NCBI RefSeq assembly: GCF_006542765.1
Contig: NZ_SKCD01000022.1
Coordinates: 310,001 to 374,000, forward strand
Source of the DNA: Paenibacillus luteus
Lineage (GTDB): Bacteria > Bacillota > Bacilli > Paenibacillales > Paenibacillaceae
DNA length: 64,000 bases
Direction: 5' to 3'
Of the stretch, positions 1 to 8,782 are shown one piece after another. The notes under the pieces were generated by a model, which had not been told where the DNA came from, did not search any database, and saw only the letters and a list, made by a program, of their open reading frames with translations. Both the position numbers and the translations under genes were made by a program. The stretch's first letter is position 1. Every line of letters starts with the position of its first letter.

Positions 1-1574
1 CTGGAGGGCTCGTCTAATAGGATAAGAAGAGTCGGTTTGGCGAACACTCTTGCGATCGCTACCTTCTGAGCCTCTCCACCAGATAGCTCTATCCCGGCGT
101 CGTCAAACTCCTTGGTGACGGAAGTATCGGTCCCCAATTGCAAGGATTGCAGCTTATGGCCAAAACCGCTTTTCTCCAGCGCTTCTCTTACCAGAAATGA
201 ATCGCCGGATGTAAACTGATTCATGACGACATTTTGGGAAAGCGTAGCAGCGAACAACTGGTGATCCTGAAAAACGGAGCTAATCTTCATACGGTAATCA
301 TCCAGCTTAAACTGATCAATTTGTATTCCGTTTAAGCGAATGTCTCCCGAGCTTGCATCATATAGACGCATGATCAGTTTCGTTAAGGTTGTTTTCCCCG
401 CACCATTGTAACCTACGATTGCAATTTTCTCACCTGGCCTAATGCTGAAATTAACGTTATGAAGAATCCGCGGCCCGGATGGACCATATTGGAACGATAA
501 CTCATTTAGCTTTAATCCAGTAAACTGATCCGGCACAGGCAGTGGATCTTCTACTTCCTTCAGAGTGTTCTTCTGCTCCAGAAAGCTTCTTAACTTCTCG
601 ATATATAAGCTGTTCTCTTGCATCTCACTGATGAGCGTCGTCATATATTGCATGTTGCCTTTTAGACGCCATGATGAATTCAACAATGTAACTGCGCTTC
701 CATAGCTTAGCGTTCCTTTCACTAACGACATAAAGACAACATAAGTCACGTACATGCCACTCAAAATCAACTCGTTGAAGAAATACTCTGAGGTGAAATT
801 TAACCAGAACTGCTTTTTCGAACGCTTTTGAATAATTCCGTGCATTTCTTTATGCGTATCGCTGAAATCTCTAAAAAATTTCTCCTTGATGGAATAAAGC
901 CTTAATTCCTTCGCATAATCAGCCAAATAAAACAACCGTTTCAAATAGATTCGTTTACGATCCTTTTCGTTTAGCTCCATTCTCATTTTGTACCTGATTT
1001 TATTGGTGATCATGCTGACAATTAGAGTTAGAATGAAAGACGCGAGCACAAATAGCAAACCAAGCTTGTCAACGAACAAGAAAAAGCTTATAGAGGTTAT
1101 AATAACCGTGACGGATCGGCACAATTTTCTAATGTTGTTTATCGTAGCATCAATTCGATTATGGGCATCATTGGCGCTCCACACATAATCATTATAATAA
1201 ACAGGATCATCATAGTTGGCCAAATCGGTGCTAATCGCTTTTTCGTAGAGATCCATCCTTATTTTTTGATAAAGCAATTCTTTTCCTTTCGGTTCAACGC
1301 TTTGAAAATAGATGCTGTCCAGCACAAAGCAAATTGCGATAAACAAAATCGTAAGGCCGATATAGAAGGCAACGGTAGAGAAGGAAGTGCCATATTGAAC
1401 GCTGTCGAATACAAACTTAATCAAAATGACATGCTCAATAAAAATTTCGATTTCCTGCAAGCATGCATACAAGCATGTAAAGATAATATAGTTGCGGGAA
1501 TAGCGCAGCCCGTATTTCATAATAAACCAATTATTTTTAAGGACCCGAGTAAAGCTATGCTTATTAGGCTTCAT
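1..1574 (-). CDS. ABC exporter, fused membrane and ATPase domains (3' end outside window)
   Basis: A half-transporter of the type I ABC exporter kind. The N-terminal half has hydrophobic membrane segments; the C-terminal half is an ATPase with Walker A GYNGAGKTT, signature LSGGEAQ and Walker B LILLDEPS, so it is cut at the left edge just after Walker B, with 524 codons visible. The start ATG at 1574 overlaps the 3' end of the upstream exporter gene by 11 bases, which suggests translational coupling. The two half-transporters probably form a heterodimer exporting a peptide, lipid or drug. No precursor peptide or peptidase domain is visible to name the cargo. The reading frame is open from start to edge. 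Confidence 0.9.
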   Translation of the reverse strand, partial: MKPNKHSFTRVLKNNWFIMKYGLRYSRNYIIFTCLYACLQEIEIFIEHVILIKFVFDSVQYGTSFSTVAFYIGLTILFIAICFVLDSIYFQSVEPKGKELLYQKIRMDLYEKAISTDLANYDDPVYYNDYVWSANDAHNRIDATINNIRKLCRSVTVIITSISFFLFVDKLGLLFVLASFILTLIVSMITNKIRYKMRMELNEKDRKRIYLKRLFYLADYAKELRLYSIKEKFFRDFSDTHKEMHGIIQKRSKKQFWLNFTSEYFFNELILSGMYVTYVVFMSLVKGTLSYGSAVTLLNSSWRLKGNMQYMTTLISEMQENSLYIEKLRSFLEQKNTLKEVEDPLPVPDQFTGLKLNELSFQYGPSGPRILHNVNFSIRPGEKIAIVGYNGAGKTTLTKLIMRLYDASSGDIRLNGIQIDQFKLDDYRMKISSVFQDHQLFAATLSQNVVMNQFTSGDSFLVREALEKSGFGHKLQSLQLGTDTSVTKEFDDAGIELSGGEAQKVAIARVFAKPTLLILLDEPS

Positions 1575-3420
1575 GCAGATTCACCACTCCTGCCAACTCT
1601 TCTTGATCAACATACTTTTCCGCTTGCTTTAAGAATAGCTCCGCATATTTCCCCTGTAGCTGCATCAATTCTATATGCGAACCAGACTCTCTGATTTCGC
1701 CATCCTCCATGAAATAAATGCGATCTGCCAGCATAGCTGATGACATGCGATGAGAAATAATAACAACGGCTTTATCCGTGCAGGCTTCCATCATACTTTC
1801 AAAAATTTCATATTCCGCAATCGGATCCAACGCGCTCGTAGGCTCATCAAGCACGAGAATTTCGGCCTGTTGCGCAAAAATGCGCGCTATCGCAATTTTT
1901 TGAAACTCGCCGCCCGATAAAACAACTCCTTGATCATCAAACTCTTTCGTAAGCATCGTATCTATTCCCTTTGGCAACGAGGCTACCTTATCGTATACTC
2001 TGCTTTTCTGGAGCGCACTTATAACGAGCTGACGGTCTGCTTCGGATACCAAGTCACGCATAAGCACATTCTCTGCAATCGTCATCGAAAAGATCTTGAA
2101 ATCCTGAAATATGGTTCCAAACATTGAGCGATATGACAGGAGATCAAACTCTTTAATATTTTGGCCATTCCATAATATTTCGCCCTCAGTAGGATCGTAC
2201 AATCGCATCATGAGCTTGATTAACGTTGATTTGCCGGCGCCATTATGCCCGACTAGAGCAATTTTCTCATTTTTATTAACTTCTATTGTAATATCGCGAA
2301 TAGTGGCCTCTTCTGCGCCATCATAAGTAAAATAAATATGCCGAAATGATAATTGTTGAATTGGCGGCGCAATTAATTTGACTGAATCGGAATGCTCCTG
2401 GATTTCAGAAACGTAGCTTAAAAAAGTTTTTAAATTTTCGATGTAAATGCCGTTTTTATTGATTTCTACAAAACTATCAGACAATCGGATGAGCGACCAC
2501 GCACCGCCGACCATTGCGCTTCCCAGAACGATAAAAGAACTGATAGAAATCGACTGCTTGACAATAGCCAAATAAGCTCCATACAACAGCACCCCTTGGA
2601 ATATTAGCGTGAAGGTTGTAAATATCTTGAAAAAGGAAACAACTCCTGCTTTGACTCGATACTTATGAACGACCGAAATGGCACCGTCATAGCCTTCTAT
2701 ATAAGTGTTTCTCAGAACTGAAAATATGCGGGACAGTCGGATTTCCTTGGCAAAGTGGGATAAATAGATGACCCGGTTGACATAATCCATTTTTCGTTGG
2801 TAGGGTACCCGCTCATTATTTTGCTGGAACTGAATTCGGTTAAGCTTTTTTCCAAAATAAAAGTTCCCAACAATTGGAAATAAAGCAAACCATACCACCC
2901 ACGGGTCAATGGCGTACATCACGGCAAATATGCTAATCGTTGCGAGCGAGACGAATATCACTCTGGAGAGATTTTCAAGAACAGCGCTGACTCTTTGATC
3001 GGCTTCTTGAATGGCTTTTGTATATTTATTATAAAATTCATGATCCTCAAAGCATTTCAATTCTACGGATGCAGCCTTCCGAAAAAGAATAAGATACAGC
3101 TTCTCATACAGCTTGAGATCACTTAAGGGTCTGAAGCGGTATTCATACCAATTGTCCAGTAAGATTAAAGCGAATATCAACACCAGCGTCATAATTATGA
3201 AATAGACAACTTGCTGAAACTCCCTTTCGATTGATATCGATTCAATGATGTATTTCATGAAATATACGGAAAAAAATACATTAGCAAGCTGTCTTCCGGC
3301 TTGAACTGCAAAATCCGCCAGCACTCTCTGTGGATGCATACTCCAAGCCAATCTGAACACAAATAAGTTATTGGCAATAATGACTTTAATATGTTGCATT
3401 GTCAGTTTAATCTTCTCCAA
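1564..3420 (-). CDS. ABC exporter half-transporter (membrane domain plus ATPase)
   Basis: About 618 residues. An N-terminal membrane domain of roughly 330 residues is followed by an ATPase with Walker A GHNGAGKST, signature LSGGEFQ and Walker B ILVLDEPTSALD, all canonical. It pairs with the overlapping downstream exporter (ATGA-type coupling, 11 bases), so a heterodimeric exporter is the best reading. The start is uncertain. The open frame reaches a TTG at 3438, but that codon abuts the only Shine-Dalgarno sequence (GGAGG, 3432-3436). A TTG at 3420, 11 bases after the GGAGG, is preferred here; an ATG at 3399 is also possible. It is divergent from the ABC-2 exporter genes on the plus strand. 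The cargo is unknown. Confidence 0.9.
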   Translation of the reverse strand: MEKIKLTMQHIKVIIANNLFVFRLAWSMHPQRVLADFAVQAGRQLANVFFSVYFMKYIIESISIEREFQQVVYFIIMTLVLIFALILLDNWYEYRFRPLSDLKLYEKLYLILFRKAASVELKCFEDHEFYNKYTKAIQEADQRVSAVLENLSRVIFVSLATISIFAVMYAIDPWVVWFALFPIVGNFYFGKKLNRIQFQQNNERVPYQRKMDYVNRVIYLSHFAKEIRLSRIFSVLRNTYIEGYDGAISVVHKYRVKAGVVSFFKIFTTFTLIFQGVLLYGAYLAIVKQSISISSFIVLGSAMVGGAWSLIRLSDSFVEINKNGIYIENLKTFLSYVSEIQEHSDSVKLIAPPIQQLSFRHIYFTYDGAEEATIRDITIEVNKNEKIALVGHNGAGKSTLIKLMMRLYDPTEGEILWNGQNIKEFDLLSYRSMFGTIFQDFKIFSMTIAENVLMRDLVSEADRQLVISALQKSRVYDKVASLPKGIDTMLTKEFDDQGVVLSGGEFQKIAIARIFAQQAEILVLDEPTSALDPIAEYEIFESMMEACTDKAVVIISHRMSSAMLADRIYFMEDGEIRESGSHIELMQLQGKYAELFLKQAEKYVDQEELAGVVNLHEA

Positions 3421-3438
3421 GGTCTTTTCTTCCTCCAA

Positions 3439-3618
3439 TAATTAGTAACTCAAAATTTACTACATAGTGAAATTGGAAACAACCTGTTAATTAGCTGATC
3501 ATTTACCCGTCAAATTATAGATTTTTTTACAATCTATTGTATTTACCCCCAAATTCCCTTAAGATGGTTAAATTGTAAATGATCGACGTAGCGATAAATT
3601 CTAAAGGCAGGTGACGAT
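3439..3618. promoter_or_regulatory. Divergent intergenic region between two exporter loci
   Basis: A 180-base AT-rich gap that must hold promoters for both the minus-strand half-transporters and the plus-strand ABC-2 operon. A small AT-rich inverted repeat (ATAGATT, seven-base loop, AATCTAT) lies near 3517-3537 and could be an operator. No convincing pair of -35/-10 boxes with 17-base spacing was found on either strand, and no open frame with a ribosome site. Confidence 0.35.
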
Positions 3619-4629
3619 GTGAGTATAATAGCCGTTAACGGAATTACGAAGACGTATCGGCAATACCGACGATTTCCTGGACTGATCGGGTCCGTTAGAA
3701 GTCTATTTACAAGGCAATATACAGAAGAAGATGCTGTTAACAATATGTCATTTACGATCAACGAAGGAGAAGCCGTTGGTTATCTGGGGCCAAATGGTGC
3801 AGGTAAATCTACAATGATTAAAATGATGACAGGCATCCTGGTCCCAACGAATGGAGACATTAAAGTACTCGGCGTAGTACCGCATGAAGCAAGAAAAGCG
3901 AATGCACAGCAAATCGGGGTCGTTTTTGGACAACGAAGTCAATTATGGTGGGACCTTCCCGTCACAGATTCCTTTGATCTTCACAAATACATCTATAAAA
4001 TACCGGATTCTGCATTTCGTAAAAATCTGGAGCTTTGCATGAGCCTGCTCTCCATCCATGAATTTGTGCAGAAGCCTGTAAGACAGCTTAGCTTGGGGCA
4101 ACGTATGCGAGTTGAGATCGCCATGGCGCTACTTCATGAGCCCAAAATACTATTTCTCGATGAACCAACGATCGGTCTAGATGTCATGGCCAAGGATCAA
4201 ATTCGGCGCTTTCTTCGCACTGTAAATCGTGAGCGTAAAGTTACGATTGTATTAACTACCCATGACATGAAAGATATTGAAGAAATTTGCCCACGTATGC
4301 TTGTCGTTAACAAAGGAAGCCTAGTCTACGATGGCTCTGTAGAAGATTTACGAGCTAAGCTGGGAAGTGAAAGGAAAGTTATCATCGATTTCCGAGTTGA
4401 TCCCGGGCTGCTCGATATCCCTGGCATTACGCTGCTTCAGGACGAGGGAATACGCAAAACCTTTTTAGTACCGCGAGGTGAATCAACCGTATTTGAACAC
4501 GTCAGCCGGATTGCCTCCCAATACCCTGTAGAAGACGCCTCTATTGAAAGTCTGGATATCGAATCCGTCATACGCAAGCTGTATCTTCAACTAGCTAGTG
4601 AGGAACAACCGATCAGCAAAATCGGATGA
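3619..4629 (+). CDS. ABC-2 type exporter ATPase
   Basis: A 336-residue stand-alone ATPase of the NatA-like group that works with ABC-2 permeases (COG4586-like). Walker A is GPNGAGKST near residue 57, the signature reads LSLGQRM instead of LSGGQ, as I recall is usual in this group, and Walker B is ILFLDEPTIGLD. The start is GTG at 3619, with AGGTGA four bases upstream. Two ABC-2 permeases follow at once (13-18 base gaps), so the three genes form one operon. Probably exports a drug, lipid or polysaccharide; the substrate cannot be read from sequence. The C-terminal ~100 residues are an accessory region beyond the ATPase core. Confidence 0.93.
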   Translation: MSIIAVNGITKTYRQYRRFPGLIGSVRSLFTRQYTEEDAVNNMSFTINEGEAVGYLGPNGAGKSTMIKMMTGILVPTNGDIKVLGVVPHEARKANAQQIGVVFGQRSQLWWDLPVTDSFDLHKYIYKIPDSAFRKNLELCMSLLSIHEFVQKPVRQLSLGQRMRVEIAMALLHEPKILFLDEPTIGLDVMAKDQIRRFLRTVNRERKVTIVLTTHDMKDIEEICPRMLVVNKGSLVYDGSVEDLRAKLGSERKVIIDFRVDPGLLDIPGITLLQDEGIRKTFLVPRGESTVFEHVSRIASQYPVEDASIESLDIESVIRKLYLQLASEEQPISKIG

Positions 4630-4642
4630 AAAGGAGCAGACA

Positions 4643-5431
4643 ATGTCGACCTATTTCATGTTTACGTTAAAGGCCTTTGTTAACCAGTTAGCATTTCGTT
4701 CCGAAGTATGGCTTCGTCTGCTCGGAAACTATTTTGCAATACTCATCCAAGTCGAGATTTGGAGGGCCGTTATCGGTAACGGCGGTTCAGCCAGTACGAC
4801 AGTCGAGCAAATGATTACATATAGTATACTAAACACCCTCCTTTTTGCTCTTTTGCTAAACCGGGTTAGCAGTAAGGTTGACGGCAGTCTTAAATCCGGC
4901 AGTATTGCATCAGAGCTAATCAAACCGCTCTCCTATCCTTTATATCTGCTTTTTGATGGGCTTGGACAATCGCTTTATCAGTTCATTTTCACAGTTATCC
5001 CCTCTCTGATTCTTGCATGGATTTTGTTCGGAATGCTTCCTCCAGCTTCCACGATACATTTCATTGCTTTTCTAGGGGCTCTGCTAATGGCTTTAATTCT
5101 TTCTTTTCTACTTGGTTATCTTGTTTCTCTTCTGGCCTTCTGGTTCTTAAGCCATTTTGCTCTCAGTTGGACGCTCGGCGGCTTAATTACCATTTTCAGC
5201 GGTTCGTTTCTGCCCTTGTGGTTCTATTCCCCTTCTTGGGCAGCGGTCGCCAAGTTGTTGCCATTCCAATATCTAGGCTACGTACCTGCGGCGATTTATC
5301 TCGGTAATCTGAACGAGGCAGAATTATGGAGAACCATCGCGTTAGGCTTGATATGGATCATCTTGTTGCTTGTTGTTGCCCATTGGCTGTGGGGCAAAGC
5401 CGTTCGGCGATTAATCGTTCAAGGAGGCTAA
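4643..5431 (+). CDS. ABC-2 exporter permease, first subunit
   Basis: A 262-residue integral membrane protein with about six hydrophobic segments, of the ABC-2 permease kind that accompanies NatA-like ATPases (COG4587-like by position and length). The start chosen is ATG 4643, six bases after AAAAGGAG; an in-frame codon at 4598 lies inside the ATPase gene and lacks a ribosome site. The gene follows the ATPase gene by 13 bases and precedes a second permease by 18 bases. The pair would form the membrane channel of a heteromeric exporter. There is no signal peptide apart from the first membrane helix. Confidence 0.88.
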   Translation: MSTYFMFTLKAFVNQLAFRSEVWLRLLGNYFAILIQVEIWRAVIGNGGSASTTVEQMITYSILNTLLFALLLNRVSSKVDGSLKSGSIASELIKPLSYPLYLLFDGLGQSLYQFIFTVIPSLILAWILFGMLPPASTIHFIAFLGALLMALILSFLLGYLVSLLAFWFLSHFALSWTLGGLITIFSGSFLPLWFYSPSWAAVAKLLPFQYLGYVPAAIYLGNLNEAELWRTIALGLIWIILLLVVAHWLWGKAVRRLIVQGG

Positions 5432-5449
5432 TAAGAAAGGAGGCGTACT

Positions 5450-6244
5450 ATGACTTTATTACTCTTCAGTAAGCTGGTTCGATTATTATTGAAAGAGAAA
5501 ATGGAATACCGAGCTGATTTTGTACTTTCTGCCTTCGCTCAAATCATTTCCTATGCAGGCGACTATATTGTCATCTGGCTGTTCATGAAGCAATTCAACT
5601 CGATTGCTGGCTGGAACTGGCCTGAAATTGCTTTGCTTTATAGCATTGGATTATTTACATATGCGCTTGGCGCATCCTTTTCTTTCGTGCAGATGTCGGG
5701 TCTGGAAGGTCAAGTTCGGGAAGGCACCTTCGATACGCTGCTCATTAAACCTGTCAACCCCTACTTATACCTGATTAGTCGCGGTTTTAACCTGGCATAC
5801 GTCGCCCATATCAGTATTTCCGGAACTGTATTAATTTGGGCTATCGCTCAATTAAATTTACAGTGGTCATGGACAGATTATGTCTATTTGCTGCTTGCTT
5901 TAATCAGCGGTGCAATGATTCATGCTGGATTGCTCACTGCTATTGGCGCGACCACCTTCGTATGGGTGAGGACAGGATACTTGTTTTCATTATTTTTCCA
6001 ATTAAAGGAATTCATATCCTATCCTCTTCCCATATTCGGAACCGTGGTTCAGCTGCTCTTGACCGTTGGGGTTCCACTCGCTTTTGTCAATTTCTATCCT
6101 GCAGCCTTTCTTTTGTCGTACGAAACATCGCTAATTCCGCATTGGGCCAAGTGGCTGGTCCCGCTCGCGGGTCCGCTGATTTATGGACTAGGCTACCGCT
6201 TTTGGATGTATGGCGCAAACAAGTATCAGGGAGCGGGCGGATAA
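5450..6244 (+). CDS. ABC-2 exporter permease, second subunit
   Basis: A 264-residue membrane protein with about six hydrophobic segments, of the ABC-2 permease family (COG3694-like). It starts at ATG 5450 behind AAGGAGG with good spacing. The sequence around LEGQVREGTFDTLLIKP is the conserved cytoplasmic segment common in these permeases, and the first subunit carries a comparable segment (DGSLKSGSIASELIKP). Both support a heterodimeric permease with the upstream ATPase. It is the last gene of the operon; a long imperfect hairpin follows at 6285-6330. Confidence 0.88.
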   Translation: MTLLLFSKLVRLLLKEKMEYRADFVLSAFAQIISYAGDYIVIWLFMKQFNSIAGWNWPEIALLYSIGLFTYALGASFSFVQMSGLEGQVREGTFDTLLIKPVNPYLYLISRGFNLAYVAHISISGTVLIWAIAQLNLQWSWTDYVYLLLALISGAMIHAGLLTAIGATTFVWVRTGYLFSLFFQLKEFISYPLPIFGTVVQLLLTVGVPLAFVNFYPAAFLLSYETSLIPHWAKWLVPLAGPLIYGLGYRFWMYGANKYQGAGG

Positions 6245-6284
6245 CTATTTGCCGTTCGTAAGCGTACCTATCGTAGAGTAAAAT

Positions 6285-6330
6285 GCTATGGCAGCCTTGG
6301 ACTAGAAAATATAGTCTAAGACTGCCACAG
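6285..6330. terminator. Imperfect hairpin between convergent genes
   Basis: TGGCAG-C-CTTGGACTA pairs with TAGTCTAAG-A-CTGCCA around a short AT-rich loop (core 6289-6327). It sits between the end of the ABC-2 operon and the end of the minus-strand regulator, where a bidirectional terminator is expected. No clean T-run follows on either strand, so its terminator role is inferred from position and stem only. Confidence 0.5.
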
Positions 6331-6376
6331 CTTCATTGAACAAAAATTCCCCCTTAGTTTAAAACCTACCTCTTTT

Positions 6377-6931
6377 CTAAGTTTTAAGAGGCTCCACTTC
6401 GAAAAATCCATTTCCTCCATCGTTTGTATCCCTAGATCGAAATTCCAACTTGAAGTCTGACTCACCCGTTATTTCCTTAAGCGTCTTTAGTATGAGCGGG
6501 GAATATCGATGGTAAAGCCATTCTGAGGTGGAGCTGTTCGGGCTATAGATAAGGAACGTTTCCTCAACGTACTCTGCATTCGTATTTCTTAACCATGCAT
6601 TGAAGCTGGGAGAAGAAATCTTTTTTCTAATTTCGTCTAAAACTTTTGCCCATACCCTTGATCGGTCTGAAGATTCATAAACATGTTCAACTTTCCCGCC
6701 AGGAAATACATGATCTGCCACCCTCTCACTCAGAAGAAGCTCTTCAACGGATTGATTAAAAATCTTTCCCAGCCTAAGTAACATTTCAATATCAGGCAAA
6801 CAGCCCCCGTTTTCCCACTTTGAAACAGCTTGATGACTAACCCCCAATAATGTTGAAATTTCCACCTGCGTCAACTGCAAGCCACGCCGTAGTCTCGATA
6901 TGTTCATTCCAATTTTATCATTTTCGAGCAA
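6377..6931 (-). CDS. XRE-family regulator fused to a DnaA domain-I-like module
   Basis: A 184-residue protein. Residues 7-61 are an XRE/Cro-type helix-turn-helix (TQVEISTLLGVSHQAVSKWE). Residues 92-165 match the N-terminal domain of the initiator DnaA: W..VL..I.KKIS.PSF..WL, then IYSPN, EWLYHRY, LI and EITG fall in the same order and spacing as in Bacillus DnaA. There is no AAA+ ATPase and no DnaA DNA-binding domain. The start is TTG 6931, nine bases after GGAGGT. DnaA domain I binds itself, helicase loaders and regulators such as SirA, so this protein may connect transcription to replication proteins (inference). It is a single gene convergent with the ABC-2 operon. Confidence 0.88.
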   Translation of the reverse strand: MLENDKIGMNISRLRRGLQLTQVEISTLLGVSHQAVSKWENGGCLPDIEMLLRLGKIFNQSVEELLLSERVADHVFPGGKVEHVYESSDRSRVWAKVLDEIRKKISSPSFNAWLRNTNAEYVEETFLIYSPNSSTSEWLYHRYSPLILKTLKEITGESDFKLEFRSRDTNDGGNGFFEVEPLKT

Positions 6932-6954
6932 TCAAGTTTCACCTCCAACAAAGA

Positions 6955-6966
6955 GTATTTAAATAC
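6955..6966. promoter_or_regulatory. 12-bp palindrome, candidate autoregulatory operator
   Basis: GTATTTAAATAC is a perfect palindrome lying just upstream of the ribosome site (6941-6946) of the XRE/DnaA-like gene. XRE regulators often bind such sites in their own promoters; binding by this one is inferred. Confidence 0.45.
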
Positions 6967-7151
6967 ACGTCAATGCTATCACATTAAAAATAAAACCTAA
7001 AGCAAGTGTAAAGAGAATGGACAATGCATCCTTTGCAACTCTAGGTTGCAATTATGCTTCGAATCACAAATCTTCGTATAGTGAAGAATAAGAATCACGC
7101 CTAGTTTCTCAGAAAATACAGCCATACTAGAGTCTTCCACCAAGTGATCAA

Positions 7152-8780
7152 TTAATCTCGTTTTTTCCGTGCCCGATATTGCTGCGGCGTTACACTGACA
7201 ACTCTTTTGAACAAGTTCGAAAAACTTCCTAAGCTGGTATAGCCTACATGCTCTGCAATGTCTGTAATCTTATATTCGGTTTCTTCCAGCAATCGTTTGG
7301 CCTCAAGGATCCGTTCCTGAATCATGGCATCCGACAAAGATAACCCCGTCTCCTTTTTGAAAAGTCTGGATAGATACGCCGGGTTCAAATAGACATGGGC
7401 AGCCAAATCCTCCCGGGTAATCTCCTGATCCAATCGTGAACGAATGTAATGTCTAATCTTGGTAACCACAGCAGAAGATACTTTGTTGCTTACCGTGAGA
7501 AGTCGTATGGTTGCCCTCAGGCAGCATCGCGTCCAATGTTGAAGGGCATCTGAGTGTTTCGGATAGCTTTCCTTATCTGTCAAGCTCTTTAATTCCGCCG
7601 ACTTGTGGATCGATAAGCCCTTTTGGGCCAAAAGGGTGTGAATAATGAATAGAATACCATGGATAAATTGATGATGGGATTCCTTCGTCCATGTATTTCC
7701 TTCACTATTCCAAAACCATTGCTTAACACGGCGATCCAACTCCTCTAGCTCACCAAGTTCCATGATCGTCGACCACTCCGCAAACAAGCTTAGAGGAGCT
7801 GCTGCCTGCAATTGATCCATGGTTTTTTCAGAAGGAGTAGAGACAGGCATGAACACTTGCCGGGAGCGGGTTAAGTTGTGCTGCTCTCTCTCCGTCACAT
7901 AAGTGTAGGCGCTAACGATCTCCGGTAATAATACTGTCGGGCTGATATAAATGGATAAGGAGCAATGAAGGAGCCGTTCGCACTCGTTCAGAAACTGACG
8001 GCAATTGTAATTAAGCACGTCGCTAATCGAAATCTCTTCATTCTTCGCATAGATGATCGCTAGATTGAGACCCGTATGATCCTGAAATACGACACCTTCC
8101 AGCTCTAGCAGAAGCAGTTCCCCGGCTAAATTGCGAAGCGCGTACTCCATAATGGCTTCATCCCGCGCGCTTAGATTATCTTTCCATTGCTCGAGTCCAA
8201 GGAGAACCAGAATATATCGATCACCAGGCTTGATAGACAAGCCACAAGTTTGTGCGGACCTTTGCAACGAATCTAGGAGCAGTGATGCCCGTTGACTAAT
8301 CATGTCCTGCCAGAAGCGTTCAACCAATATAGGCAGCTGATGTTCCCATTTCCTTCGATAATCCTGCAACAGAGTTTCAAACTTTTTTTGTTCTTTTTGC
8401 TTGCCTGCCTCTGCAAGAGCATCACCCGCCACTTTCTTCAATTGCTCATAATCGACGGGCTTCAGCAAATAATGGAACGCCCCATGATGGATGGCGCGCT
8501 GCGCGTACTCAAAGTCTGCATGACAAGTAAGCATAATCGTGAAAGTGTCCGGCGAGTGCTGCTCCACCCAGGCCAACAAGTCCAAACCACTGCTGCCCGG
8601 CATTTCGATATCGCAAATTAGCAAATCGACAGTAGTGCTTCTCAGAACCTTCAACGCTTGTTCCACGTTCTCCGCCAAGCTAATGTGCGTAACGCCCAGC
8701 ACGCTCCAATTCACACCTTGCTGCAAACCAAGCAAGGCAAAGTATTGGTCATCAACAATTAAGATTCTGTACATCCCCAT
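7152..8780 (-). CDS. YesN-type response regulator, AraC output (cassette 1)
   Basis: A 542-residue cytoplasmic regulator. The receiver domain occupies about residues 1-120, with acidic pocket VDD, phosphoacceptor Asp57 (LLICDIEMP), Thr85 and Lys107 (LLKP). A variable linker of some 300 residues leads to a C-terminal AraC/XylS double helix-turn-helix (about residues 440-540, ending PQQYRARKKRD). The start is ATG 8780, eight bases after GGAGG (8789-8793); an earlier in-frame TTG at 8786 is too close to that site. It follows the kinase stop by two bases. It should be phosphorylated by that kinase and activate the cassette 1 importer genes. It is the last gene of the unit. Confidence 0.93.
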   Translation of the reverse strand: MGMYRILIVDDQYFALLGLQQGVNWSVLGVTHISLAENVEQALKVLRSTTVDLLICDIEMPGSSGLDLLAWVEQHSPDTFTIMLTCHADFEYAQRAIHHGAFHYLLKPVDYEQLKKVAGDALAEAGKQKEQKKFETLLQDYRRKWEHQLPILVERFWQDMISQRASLLLDSLQRSAQTCGLSIKPGDRYILVLLGLEQWKDNLSARDEAIMEYALRNLAGELLLLELEGVVFQDHTGLNLAIIYAKNEEISISDVLNYNCRQFLNECERLLHCSLSIYISPTVLLPEIVSAYTYVTEREQHNLTRSRQVFMPVSTPSEKTMDQLQAAAPLSLFAEWSTIMELGELEELDRRVKQWFWNSEGNTWTKESHHQFIHGILFIIHTLLAQKGLSIHKSAELKSLTDKESYPKHSDALQHWTRCCLRATIRLLTVSNKVSSAVVTKIRHYIRSRLDQEITREDLAAHVYLNPAYLSRLFKKETGLSLSDAMIQERILEAKRLLEETEYKITDIAEHVGYTSLGSFSNLFKRVVSVTPQQYRARKKRD

Positions 8781-8782
8781 GA

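Noticed and set aside
1161..1694. 177-residue plus-strand open frame
   Set aside because: It lies antisense to the two overlapping ABC exporter genes, whose Walker and signature motifs are intact; it has no ribosome site and no recognisable motif.
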